Under the pieces are notes generated by a model. The model searched no databases and was not told where the DNA came from. It saw only the letters and a list, made by a program, of their open reading frames with translations. From Tissierella praeacuta_A (GTDB taxonomy: Bacteria > Bacillota > Clostridia > Tissierellales > Tissierellaceae), in the NCBI RefSeq assembly GCF_040396155.1, contig NZ_JBEBOY010000008.1:55013-119012 (forward strand): a stretch of DNA of 64,000 nucleotides, given 5' to 3'. A program made the translations under genes and the position numbers. Below are positions 52,804-61,680 of the stretch, piece after piece. The first letter of the stretch is position 1. Each line of letters starts with the position of its first letter.

Positions 52804-53493
52804 ATGGAAAAAAGCGATCAATTCGATGGAGTATATTTACCATATATCATCAAATGGGGAAAAATAACTGGCTGGTTAGGTGTATTATTATCATTTGGGC
52901 CAGCATTAGTACTTGCAGTAGTATATGGGCTTGTCCCGCCGATAAGTGCAATAATTACAGCATTCATAGCTATAGCATCTGCGGCAGGTATAAACTGGAT
53001 AGTTGAACCAATATCATATTTTCCAATAGTTGGTGTGCCGGGAACATATATGGCATTTGTAACTGGAAATATTTCAAATCTTAGAATTCCATCTGCAGCA
53101 GTATCACAGAATGTGGCAGGTGTAGAACCTGGAACAAAGGAAGGAACCATAATAGCCACATTAGGTATGGCTACATCAGTTATTGTAAACATCGTAATAT
53201 TGGCTTTGGGAGTATTTGCTGGTGCAGCAATTCTAGAATCATTACCTAAGAATGTAGTTGATTCATTTAATTTTTTATTACCAGCATTATTTGGAGCAAT
53301 CTTTGTACAGTTTGCTCTCAAAAAGTTAAAATTAGCCCCAATAGCATTAGGGATAGCATTGGGATTAACTTTTGCTTTAAAAATAGGAGTATTTAGCTTT
53401 TTACCAGGTAACCCCAGCTATATAGTTACATTAGGTTCAGTATTTGGAACTATGGCTATAGGTACAACATTGTATAAGAAAAAGCTTATATAG
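52804..53493 (+). CDS. Membrane protein, partner of the DUF5058 gene
   Basis: The 229-residue protein has six or seven membrane segments (for example residues 20-45, 55-75, 105-130, 160-180). I do not recognise a named family. It has a conserved-looking re-entrant stretch EPISYFPIVGVPGTYMAFVTG around residue 80 and a positively charged C-terminus. The ATG at 52804 is favoured by spacing from GAGGAGG; a TTG two codons earlier is too close. Co-transcription with the DUF5058 gene and a hydrolase suggests that they form a two-part transporter. Confidence 0.7.
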   Translation: MEKSDQFDGVYLPYIIKWGKITGWLGVLLSFGPALVLAVVYGLVPPISAIITAFIAIASAAGINWIVEPISYFPIVGVPGTYMAFVTGNISNLRIPSAAVSQNVAGVEPGTKEGTIIATLGMATSVIVNIVILALGVFAGAAILESLPKNVVDSFNFLLPALFGAIFVQFALKKLKLAPIALGIALGLTFALKIGVFSFLPGNPSYIVTLGSVFGTMAIGTTLYKKKLI

Positions 53494-53517
53494 AAATAAC
53501 TATAGGGAGGGTCTAAA

Positions 53518-54897
53518 TTGAATAAATTAGATGTGTTAAAATATTTAAAGGATGTAAGTGAAGAAGTAAAAGAATTAAGCCTAAAGGTATGGAATAATCC
53601 TGAGATTTCTGGAAAAGAAAAAGAGTCATCAAATTTATTTAGAAGTACATTAAAATCTTATGGGTTTGAAATAAAAGAAGTAGAAGGAATGGAAAATGCC
53701 TTTATCGGTGAATATGGTAGTGGAGCTCCTGTAATAGCAGTATTAGGAGAATATGATGCATTACCAGGATTATCCCAGTCTTTAGATATAAAGTTTAATC
53801 CAATAGAAACAGGTGGTCCAGGACATGGCTGTGGACACAATCTATTAGGTAGCGCAGCTTTAGGGTCTGTACTTGCAATTAAGAAATATTTAGATGAAAC
53901 TAAAACAAGTGGAACTGTTAGGTTTTATGGCTGCCCTGAAGAGGAAACTCTGATTGGTAAGGTAAAGATGGCTAAAGTAGAAGCTTTTGAGGGATGTGAT
54001 ATTGCCCTTAGCTGGCATCCAATGAATGCTAATGTAGCAATAGATAAGGCATATTTGGCTAATAATTCTATTAAGTTTAAATTTCATGGAATATCAGCCC
54101 ATGCAGCTCAATCTCCAGATGCGGGAAGATCTGCTTTAGATGCTGTGGAATTAATGAATGTAGGTGCGAACTATTTAAGAGAGCATGTTATAGATTCAGC
54201 TAGAATTCATTATACAATAACAAATGCAGGAGGAGCACCAAATATTGTTCCAAAGGAAGCAGAATCTTGGTATTTTGTTAGAGCACCTTATAGGAAAGAT
54301 GTTGAAGAAATAACAGAAAGACTTATTAAGATTGCAAAAGGTGCAGCAATGATGACAGAAACAACAGTTGAGTGTGAAGTATTAGGTGGATGCTATGAGA
54401 AATTACTAAATAATGTATTATATGATTTAACTCATAAAAATATGGTAGAAATTGGGGCACCATCTTATACGGAAGAAGAAATTCAATTTGCAAAAACAAT
54501 ACAAGAAACTCTAGATCCAAATATGGTAGAAACTGAGATTAAGAAATTTATATCATTAGATAGTGATGAAAAAGAATATATACATCAATCAGTACTAGAT
54601 AAAGATAAAGTAGGTAATGTAGTGGTAGCTGGTTCCTCAGATAGTGGAGATGTTTCCTGGCTAATGCCTATGAACTTATTTTTCACTGCTACTTGGCCAT
54701 TAGGTGTACCAGCTCACTCATGGCAAGCAACTTCCTCATCAGCTTCATCTATGGGCATGAAGGGTATGTTATATGCGGCAGAAATTTTCTCGGGTATAAT
54801 GTATGATTTATTAAATGATCCTAATCTAGTAGAGGAAGCAAAGAATGAATTTAATAAAAGGACAAAGAATAGAAAGTATATATGTCCGCTTAAATAG
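53518..54897 (+). CDS. M20-type amidohydrolase, AbgB-like
   Basis: This 459-residue metal-dependent hydrolase starts with TTG at 53518 after GGGAGGG. It has the M20D metal site GHGCGHN (102-108; C105, H107), LGEYDALPG (77-84), EEETL (141-145), a WHPMN segment and a C-terminal AHSWQA. AbgB subunits cleave p-aminobenzoyl-glutamate; related enzymes split N-acyl amino acids. It follows two membrane genes by 24 bases, and so may process what they import. A terminator separates it from the pucR-like gene. The true substrate is unknown. Confidence 0.85.
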   Translation: MNKLDVLKYLKDVSEEVKELSLKVWNNPEISGKEKESSNLFRSTLKSYGFEIKEVEGMENAFIGEYGSGAPVIAVLGEYDALPGLSQSLDIKFNPIETGGPGHGCGHNLLGSAALGSVLAIKKYLDETKTSGTVRFYGCPEEETLIGKVKMAKVEAFEGCDIALSWHPMNANVAIDKAYLANNSIKFKFHGISAHAAQSPDAGRSALDAVELMNVGANYLREHVIDSARIHYTITNAGGAPNIVPKEAESWYFVRAPYRKDVEEITERLIKIAKGAAMMTETTVECEVLGGCYEKLLNNVLYDLTHKNMVEIGAPSYTEEEIQFAKTIQETLDPNMVETEIKKFISLDSDEKEYIHQSVLDKDKVGNVVVAGSSDSGDVSWLMPMNLFFTATWPLGVPAHSWQATSSSASSMGMKGMLYAAEIFSGIMYDLLNDPNLVEEAKNEFNKRTKNRKYICPLK

Positions 54898-54925
54898 TAA
54901 TGAGTAAAGTAATGATTAAAATAAG

Positions 54926-54957
54926 AAAAGGGATTCTCTGTAATGAATCCCTTTTTT
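54926..54957 (+). terminator. Terminator after the DUF5058-AbgB operon
   Basis: AAAAGGGATT (54926-54935) and AATCCCTTTT (54946-54955) are exact reverse complements, followed by T residues. Confidence 0.88.
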
Positions 54958-55010
54958 ATAATATTAAGAAATTCTTGTGATATAATATTAGTTACGGAGG
55001 TAATGGAGAC

Positions 55011-56633
55011 ATGGGTTTGACAGTTAGAGAAATGCTCGACGCAGAATTTTTTAAAGATTTTCAAATACTGGCTGGGAATAAAGGATTAGATAATCAGATC
55101 CAAGGAATAGCGATATTAGATGCGCCAGATGGATATAAATGGACAAAGGGCAGGGAGTTTGTTATATCCTCAGGACATGTATTTAAACAATATCCAGAAT
55201 TATTTGAAACTTATATAAAAACTGATATATTTAGGGAAATATCAGGTATGGGAATTAAGATGAATAGATATCTAAAAACTATTCCGGACAACATAATAGC
55301 TGCATTTAACGAGTATAATATACCTCTAATAAATATTCCAATTGCTCCTTCATGGATGGACATTATGAATCAGCTTAATGTTCTTGTAATGAATAAAAAT
55401 ATTAGACAATTTAGAATAGGAAATATTAATCCAACTAGTTTTTCTAATTTAAGCTATCAATCAAGGAAGATAAATAAAATATTATCACAAATGGAAGGTG
55501 AAATGAAATTTCCTTCAATGCTCTATGATTTATCAAGTGAAAAGGCATATTATAGTTCGCCTACATTTATAGAGCTTCTTGAGGATATTAATATAGGTGA
55601 CTTTTGGGACCCAAAACTTGAAGTTACAAAGGAAGTATTATGTGATAATCTTAAAATGATAAGATATAGATTTTATGATGATAAATATGAGAAACCCTAT
55701 AGCTGGATTACTGTACCTATTACAGTTGGAGATAAGATAAAGGCATATTTTGTAGTAGTTGAAGCTACTGGGCTAATAGATTATTTTGACCAATTTGCCT
55801 TAAGAATAGGATTTTTACTTCTGCAATCTTTATATGAGCAAATATTAGTAGCTCAAAGTATTGGGGATATAGGTTTTGAAAAGTTTATTACAGAGATTAT
55901 ATCTGAAAGTTTATTGGATAATGAAATTATCTCTAAGAAGGCCAGTGATTTAGGATTAGATACAAACTTAACTTATTATCTAATTTTAATGGAACAAGAA
56001 AAGAAAGAAGCCCATTTATCTAGTTATAAAGATGAGCTTAAGGAAGCTGTGAATAGTAGTATATCCCATACAGAAGCTAGAATGGCTATGATAGATGATA
56101 ATAGTTGTATTTTCTTACTTCCAGTAGATAATAGAATTTCAGAAAAAGAAAATTTAGAACTAATGGAAAAATCAGCTAGAACTTTTAAAAGAAGAATAGA
56201 ATTAAAATTTGAAAATATAAAGATGGTTTTTGGTATTTCAGATAATGAAAGTACAATATATGAAATAAAGAGAAATTATTTAAGATGCCAACAGACTGTA
56301 AAAATAGGGCAGATATTGTATCCTCATAGAGATTATCTAAAATACTCTGATCTAGGAGTCTTTGCTTGGATGGATATAAAGGAAGATGAATTAAAAATAA
56401 TGACTAAGGATATAAATATCTTATTTGAAAATCCTGAGCATGAAGACCTTATAGAAACCTTAAAGGTTTATTTAGAATGTAGGATGAATTATAGTCTTAC
56501 AGCAAGGCGCCTATTTGTACACATAAATACAGTTAGGAAAAGAATAGAAGAAATCAATGAGTTGATAAATTTTGATTTGGAAAATCCTATGAATAGACTA
56601 AAGATTGAGATTTTATTAAAATTAATAAAATGA
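55011..56633 (+). CDS. PucR-family transcriptional regulator
   Basis: The 540-residue protein has an N-terminal PucR domain (1-120, TVREMLDAEFFKDFQILAG at the start), a central GGDEF-like fold common to the family, and a C-terminal HTH_30 domain with ECRMNYSLTARRLFVHINTVRKRI (in part) at residues ~480-510. PucR proteins activate purine, allantoin or amino-acid catabolism. It follows the AbgB-like gene behind a terminator and has its own site TACGGAGGTAAT. Control of the upstream transporter-hydrolase operon is inferred from position. Confidence 0.9.
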   Translation: MGLTVREMLDAEFFKDFQILAGNKGLDNQIQGIAILDAPDGYKWTKGREFVISSGHVFKQYPELFETYIKTDIFREISGMGIKMNRYLKTIPDNIIAAFNEYNIPLINIPIAPSWMDIMNQLNVLVMNKNIRQFRIGNINPTSFSNLSYQSRKINKILSQMEGEMKFPSMLYDLSSEKAYYSSPTFIELLEDINIGDFWDPKLEVTKEVLCDNLKMIRYRFYDDKYEKPYSWITVPITVGDKIKAYFVVVEATGLIDYFDQFALRIGFLLLQSLYEQILVAQSIGDIGFEKFITEIISESLLDNEIISKKASDLGLDTNLTYYLILMEQEKKEAHLSSYKDELKEAVNSSISHTEARMAMIDDNSCIFLLPVDNRISEKENLELMEKSARTFKRRIELKFENIKMVFGISDNESTIYEIKRNYLRCQQTVKIGQILYPHRDYLKYSDLGVFAWMDIKEDELKIMTKDINILFENPEHEDLIETLKVYLECRMNYSLTARRLFVHINTVRKRIEEINELINFDLENPMNRLKIEILLKLIK

Positions 56634-56650
56634 GTTAGAAAAGACAGTTA

Positions 56651-56704
56651 TATGCTCCCTTAATATAGATTAAAAATAAAAATCTAATATTCTAGGGAGT
56701 ATTA
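56651..56704 (+). terminator. Terminator after pucR-like gene
   Basis: CTCCCT with ATATAGATT on the left pairs with AATCTAATAT and AGGGAG on the right across an A-rich loop, with a T-rich tail. Confidence 0.75.
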
Positions 56705-56823
56705 TTATACCTAAAACCGTACTGATACAATTGGAAGAAATTTAGGATTATTGAAAAGTGTATTGTCATTATTACAAAACTGTAGTATTCTATAATCAAT
56801 ACATTAAGTCTAGGAGGGGTACA

Positions 56824-57696
56824 ATGAAAAGAGTAATTGTTTTATTATTAATTCTAACTTTAACTGCTTCTATAATTGGATGTACGCAAAATAAAGAAGA
56901 AGTTATTAGAATGGGCTTTGTTCCTATGAAAGATGGAGATAAATTAATTGAATCTGTAGAGCCTTTAACGGAAATGCTATCTAAGGAACTGGGGGTTAAA
57001 GTAGAAGGATTTACCGCTACTAATTATGTTGGAGTAGTAGAGGGATTAGGCTCAGGTCAAGTTGACTTTGGATTCATTCCTCCATTTGCATATGTTCTAG
57101 CTAATAAGGAGAGTAAAGCAGGTGTTATATTAACAGCATTAAATAAATCAGGAGAATCAAAATATCGTTCTCAATTCTTAGTAAGAAAGGATAGTGGAAT
57201 TAAAGATTTTCTAGATATTAAAGGTAAGAAAGTAGCATTTGTAGACCCATCTTCTACATCAGGTTATTTATTCCCTGGATCGCATCTAATTAAGGAAGGA
57301 ATAGATATCGAGAAGGATATAGAATATGTATATGCTGGAGGACATGATAAGGCATTACAATTACTTCTAAATGGTGATGTAGATATGGCTACTACTTTTG
57401 TAGATGCAAGAGATAGATATAAGGAAGACTTCCCAGATGCTATGGAAGAGACAGAAGTTCTAGGATATACAGAATATATTCCAAATATATCAGTGACTGT
57501 AAGAGGGGATATGGATAAGGAAATGCAAGATAAAATTAAAAATGCCTTATTAAATATTACAAAATCCGATGAAGGATTGGCTCTTTTAAAGGAACTATTT
57601 AATATGTATGGATTTGAGGAAGCAACAGATTCAGATTATGATATTATAAGGACTACGGCAGAATCTATGAATGTTGATTTAAAAGAAGGCAATTAG
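56824..57696 (+). CDS. phnD: Phosphonate/phosphite-type ABC binding lipoprotein
   Basis: This 290-residue lipoprotein has a signal sequence and lipobox IIGC (residue ~20). The mature fold matches PhnD/PtxB: RMGFVPMKDGDKLIESVEPL, VGVVEGLGSGQVDFGFIPPFAYV and the anion-binding DPSSTSGYLFP stretch (each family-typical). The ATG at 56824 follows AGGAGGGG; an in-frame ATG 22 codons upstream would put a poor leader ahead of the signal. It is first in phnD-phnC-phnE. No C-P lyase genes are in the window, so phosphonate, phosphite or another oxyanion is possible. Confidence 0.88.
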   Translation: MKRVIVLLLILTLTASIIGCTQNKEEVIRMGFVPMKDGDKLIESVEPLTEMLSKELGVKVEGFTATNYVGVVEGLGSGQVDFGFIPPFAYVLANKESKAGVILTALNKSGESKYRSQFLVRKDSGIKDFLDIKGKKVAFVDPSSTSGYLFPGSHLIKEGIDIEKDIEYVYAGGHDKALQLLLNGDVDMATTFVDARDRYKEDFPDAMEETEVLGYTEYIPNISVTVRGDMDKEMQDKIKNALLNITKSDEGLALLKELFNMYGFEEATDSDYDIIRTTAESMNVDLKEGN

Positions 57697-57707
57697 GAGT
57701 TGGTCTG

Positions 57708-58439
57708 ATGCTAAAATTGGAGAATATTACGGTTTCATATGATAGAAAGGTATTGGCAGTAGATAATATAAACTTAGAAGTAGAGCAAGGAGAATTTATA
57801 GGGGTAATAGGTTCATCTGGTGGCGGTAAATCTACTATGCTAAAGACTATAAATCTATTAGTTAGACCTACAAAGGGAAAGATATATATAGATAATATAG
57901 ATATGACAGGACTTAATAACCTTAAGCTTAGGGCTATGAGAAGGGAAATAGGTTTTGTTTTTCAAGACTATAATCTAATTGAAAGAGCTTCAGTTTTAGA
58001 CAATGTATTGATGGGAAGGCTTGGATATAAGTCTTCCTTTAAATCAATTCTCGGCATATTTAGTGATGAAGATTATAATAGAGCCACTAAGGCATTAGAG
58101 CAGGTTGGATTAAGTGAAAAAATATTTGAGAGGGCAGATAAATTAAGTGGGGGACAAAAACAAAGAGTAGCTATTGCTAAAATCCTTTGTCAAAGACCAA
58201 AGATAATATTGGCTGATGAACCTGTGGCAAGCTTAGATATATCCACTTCTCAAACTATAATGAATTATTTTAAAATTATTAATGAAAAGAAAAATATTAC
58301 CATACTCATTAATTTACATGATGTAAATTTGGCAAAAAGATATTGTAATAGAATCATAGCTCTTAAGAAGGGAAAGATTTTATTTGATGGAAGAGCAGGT
58401 GATTTAGATGATGGACTCCTCAAAGAAATATATGAATAA
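57708..58439 (+). CDS. phnC: Phosphonate-type ABC ATPase
   Basis: The 243-residue protein carries Walker A GSSGGGKST (residues ~36-44), signature LSGGQKQR, Walker B IILADEP with the PhnC-typical VASLD, and a switch histidine (NLHDVNLA). It starts 12 bases after phnD. It overlaps the permease gene by 32 bases. The length and motif spacing match PhnC rather than polar amino acid ATPases. Confidence 0.92.
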   Translation: MLKLENITVSYDRKVLAVDNINLEVEQGEFIGVIGSSGGGKSTMLKTINLLVRPTKGKIYIDNIDMTGLNNLKLRAMRREIGFVFQDYNLIERASVLDNVLMGRLGYKSSFKSILGIFSDEDYNRATKALEQVGLSEKIFERADKLSGGQKQRVAIAKILCQRPKIILADEPVASLDISTSQTIMNYFKIINEKKNITILINLHDVNLAKRYCNRIIALKKGKILFDGRAGDLDDGLLKEIYE

Positions 58440-59988
58440 TAAAATAAAATATAAAATTTTATACATATTAGGATTTATCATTCTTTTGGTTTTTTTAGGG
58501 TTCAATGTGGACTTTAGTTTTATTAGATTATATAAAGGTATACCTAGTATGCTAGATCTTGTTGGAAGGATTTTAAGACCAAATCTATCTTATAGTATGG
58601 AAGTCTTTGAGAAGTTAATTGAAACCATTGAAATAGCCATAGTTTCATCTATATTGGGAGTTGTACTAGCATTGCCATTTTCTCTTTTTATTTCAAATAA
58701 TATAACGCCAAATAAATTTCTAGCAAGTATATTTAATGGAATATTTTCTTTTTTTAGGACTATTCCAAGCTTAATATGGGCAGCTTTATTAGTCAGTGTA
58801 TTTAGCATAGGGAGATTTTCAGGAATTATAGCTCTTACGATTATTGGATTTTTAATGTCCATAAGATTATTTAGGGAATATATAGAGGCTATTAAAGAAA
58901 ATCAATTAAATTCTATTAAGGCTGTAGGAGGAAATTCTATACAGGTATTAAGATATTGTGTTTTACCATATATATTGGAATTATCTATTTCCATATTTTT
59001 TATTGTATTAGAAACCAATATTAGGTCTGCAACTATTTTAGGTTTAGTAGGTGCTGGGGGGATAGGTCAGATTATGTGGCGAGATTTAAATCATTTAAGA
59101 TATGATAATTTGGCTACTATAATAGCGGTTTTGTTTTTAACAATTCTATTAATAGATTTTTTAAGTCTATCTATTAGAAAATATTTGAAGAATTCTTCTA
59201 TTAAATTTAAGTCAATGAGAAGCTATAAGAGCTTTCAAATAGGAAAGGTAATTTATATGCCCATACTATTAATAGGGCTGTTATATTTGGCTTTTAAATC
59301 TCTAGATATAGACTACAATAGATTGACACTAGGATTAAATCAAGGAAGGGATATTGTAGGAAGAATGGTTAAAATAGACATTAGCTATTTTTCTAAGCTT
59401 ATTGAAGGAGTAAGAGAAAGCTTTTTCATAGCCATTTTTGCAACTATAGTTGGGGCATTATTTTCTCTAGTATTTTCATATTTGACTGCATATAATACTT
59501 CACCGAATAAAGCAATATCCCTATGTTTTAAAGGGATTATAAATATATTAAGGACATTTCCTCCTCTAATAATGGCAATAATATTTTTTCGTGGCATAGG
59601 ACCGGGACCATTGGCTGGAGCTATGGCATTGAGTATTTATACAACGGGTGTTTTAACAAAGATGTATAGTGAGGTATTAGAAAATACTAAGGAAAATATA
59701 AAGGATAGTATACTTGTAACAGGGGCGACCAATTTTCAGTCCTATAGGCATGGAATTTTACCACATACTTTGCCCACATTTATAAGTCTTGTACTATATA
59801 GACTGGAATCAAATATCAGAAATTCTGCTATATTAGGAGTAATCGGTGCAGGAGGCATTGGTACTATTTTAGCTATGAATATAACATGGAGAAATTGGGA
59901 AAAGGCTGGACTTTTACTTCTGGGGGTTTCCATTATGATAATTATAATAGACAGCCTAAGTCAATATTTGAGGAAGGTGTTTATGTAA
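58408..59988 (+). CDS. phnE: Fused double PhnE-type ABC permease
   Basis: The 526-residue protein is twice the length of a standard PhnE (~265). It has two tandem binding-protein-dependent permease domains (about 60-260 and 330-525), each with the ATPase-contact loop ending in GLVGAGGIGQIMW (near 217) and GVIGAGGIGTILA (near 475). A single-chain dimer replaces the usual homodimer or heterodimer. The overlap with phnC means tight coupling. The start is the ATG at 58408, with AGGTGA five bases before it; a second ATG follows directly. A terminator ends the operon. Confidence 0.92.
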   Translation: MMDSSKKYMNNKIKYKILYILGFIILLVFLGFNVDFSFIRLYKGIPSMLDLVGRILRPNLSYSMEVFEKLIETIEIAIVSSILGVVLALPFSLFISNNITPNKFLASIFNGIFSFFRTIPSLIWAALLVSVFSIGRFSGIIALTIIGFLMSIRLFREYIEAIKENQLNSIKAVGGNSIQVLRYCVLPYILELSISIFFIVLETNIRSATILGLVGAGGIGQIMWRDLNHLRYDNLATIIAVLFLTILLIDFLSLSIRKYLKNSSIKFKSMRSYKSFQIGKVIYMPILLIGLLYLAFKSLDIDYNRLTLGLNQGRDIVGRMVKIDISYFSKLIEGVRESFFIAIFATIVGALFSLVFSYLTAYNTSPNKAISLCFKGIINILRTFPPLIMAIIFFRGIGPGPLAGAMALSIYTTGVLTKMYSEVLENTKENIKDSILVTGATNFQSYRHGILPHTLPTFISLVLYRLESNIRNSAILGVIGAGGIGTILAMNITWRNWEKAGLLLLGVSIMIIIIDSLSQYLRKVFM

Positions 59989-59991
59989 TAT

Positions 59992-60025
59992 AAATATCCT
60001 ATAAGTAGTTACTTATAGGATATTT
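59992..60025. terminator. Bidirectional terminator
   Basis: Fifteen-base arms 59992-60006 and 60011-60025 are exact reverse complements around a four-base loop, between convergent genes. Confidence 0.88.
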
Positions 60026-60045
60026 TAATGTATTTACAGTAATAA

Positions 60046-61530
60046 TTATTCTAGATTTTTTAGGGACCTTCTTTTTTTAAACGCATATATAATTATGCCC
60101 AAAATAAATAATACCTTTATAGATGGGATAATAAATTGAGTTCGATTTAAATGTTTTATACCATCTTCGTCTATGGGTAGAGGGTTCACTTTTGAATATT
60201 TACTAAAAAAACCTTGAGCAGCTGTTGTGTTTTCAATATAAATCAAGCCATCATAATTTTGAGAAGGTATTATTCTTTGTAATTCTGCTCCTTCATGAAG
60301 ACGGGCCCCTATTAAATGCATTAAATGCTCTTTAGACAACCATTCTTTTAAAGTTTTATCAGAAGAAGCAGTTTTTAAGTCTAGATAAGATAAAGGATAA
60401 TTTGTTGCTTTAAAGTAAGAAGAAAATATATCTTTTTTCGGAGCATCCAATTCTAAGACTCCAAGTTTTATTCCAAAAGTAGTTTGACCAATTGCATTAA
60501 AACTACCCTTGTAGAAATCAAAGCCTAAAGAATAATATTCATCTCCAAGATCTTCTTTAAGAAGCCTTCCCATATTTAAAAAATTAAAATAATAATTACT
60601 TATATGGCCATTATGAGCCCATAGAATTATCTTATTATTATTATAATGTTTTTTTTCATGATTCATGATCCACTTTACATTTTCAGCCATATTATAATCT
60701 CTAGTGTTAAATAAATTACTAATGGAATCATTTGAATCTTCTATTTCATCACCAAAAGATTTAGTGTGGATTTCTTGGTATTCTAAATATTGGGTTATAA
60801 CTTCTAAATCTTGTAAGATAATTTCATATTCTGAAATGGATGACTTTGAGATATACTTATCCATATTTTTCTGAAAAGAATTCTTTGTTTCTTTCAATAA
60901 AGTTTTACTGGTTGGCTTATTTAAAGAAATGGATCTGAAATCATTTCTTTTATCTATATCAACTAATTCTAAATACTTTATAATATTATTCATACTACTA
61001 TCAACTTCCTGAATATCATAACCATAAAATCTTATTTTTTCCTTATTATTAGGGTTCTGGTTATACTCCTTCATCCAATCTATCATATCTGCAACCTCTT
61101 TTGTTGACCAAGTCCAAAACTTCATTACCTTAAGGGCATTTTCTATACTACCTTTATCATGAAGTATGTAGTCATTAATAATTCTATGACACCCGAATTC
61201 AGATTCTATAGCAAAAGCCCTATATCCCATTTCTTCAACTAAAAATTCAAACATACGGTGCTTCATCTCAAAGAACTCTTTAGTTCCATGGGTTGCCTCA
61301 CCCATACCAATGATTTTTACATCTTTTAATATTTCTTTGAGAGGTTGTAAATCCTCAAAACCATTTCCTGCATTAGTAGTTTCTAAAGGTACTAGTTTAT
61401 CTTTAAGTTTTGAGCTAATACTATTGATATCATAAACTGGTTCAGCTCTTATTATTCTGCTACTAAGAAACATAGATGATAGAATAATGACAACTAAAAA
61501 AATTGAAAAGACTCTCTTATTCTTTTTCAA
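60046..61530 (-). CDS. Erythromycin esterase-like protein with N- and C-terminal membrane segments
   Basis: This 494-residue protein matches the erythromycin esterase family: GMGEATHG (E78, H81), EMKHRMFEFLVEEMGYRAFAIESEFG (in part), TWSTKEVADMIDWM and a later HNGHI histidine. It begins with a signal-type hydrophobic stretch (8-28) and ends with a membrane segment (~468-486) and a basic tail, so the catalytic domain should face outside. Soluble EreA/EreB are ~400-420 residues. Macrolide hydrolysis cannot be assumed, since many family members have other substrates. Confidence 0.8.
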   Translation of the reverse strand: MKKNKRVFSIFLVVIILSSMFLSSRIIRAEPVYDINSISSKLKDKLVPLETTNAGNGFEDLQPLKEILKDVKIIGMGEATHGTKEFFEMKHRMFEFLVEEMGYRAFAIESEFGCHRIINDYILHDKGSIENALKVMKFWTWSTKEVADMIDWMKEYNQNPNNKEKIRFYGYDIQEVDSSMNNIIKYLELVDIDKRNDFRSISLNKPTSKTLLKETKNSFQKNMDKYISKSSISEYEIILQDLEVITQYLEYQEIHTKSFGDEIEDSNDSISNLFNTRDYNMAENVKWIMNHEKKHYNNNKIILWAHNGHISNYYFNFLNMGRLLKEDLGDEYYSLGFDFYKGSFNAIGQTTFGIKLGVLELDAPKKDIFSSYFKATNYPLSYLDLKTASSDKTLKEWLSKEHLMHLIGARLHEGAELQRIIPSQNYDGLIYIENTTAAQGFFSKYSKVNPLPIDEDGIKHLNRTQFIIPSIKVLFILGIIIYAFKKRRSLKNLE

Positions 61531-61639
61531 AACTTTACCCCCTTAATTAGTAGTTATGGTAGATTATACCACAATCAAATATATCTATCTATAAAATAGC
61601 CTATTATTTAATTAAGACGGTAGAGTGAAATATGGAAAA

Positions 61640-61676
61640 ACCAAATAAAAAGATCCCTCATAAAATGAAGGATCTA
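61640..61676 (-). terminator. Terminator of the ABC-F gene
   Basis: AGATCC (61651-61656) and GGATCT (61670-61675) form a short stem; on the minus strand it is followed by a T-rich run. Confidence 0.6.
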
Positions 61677-61680
61677 TCTT

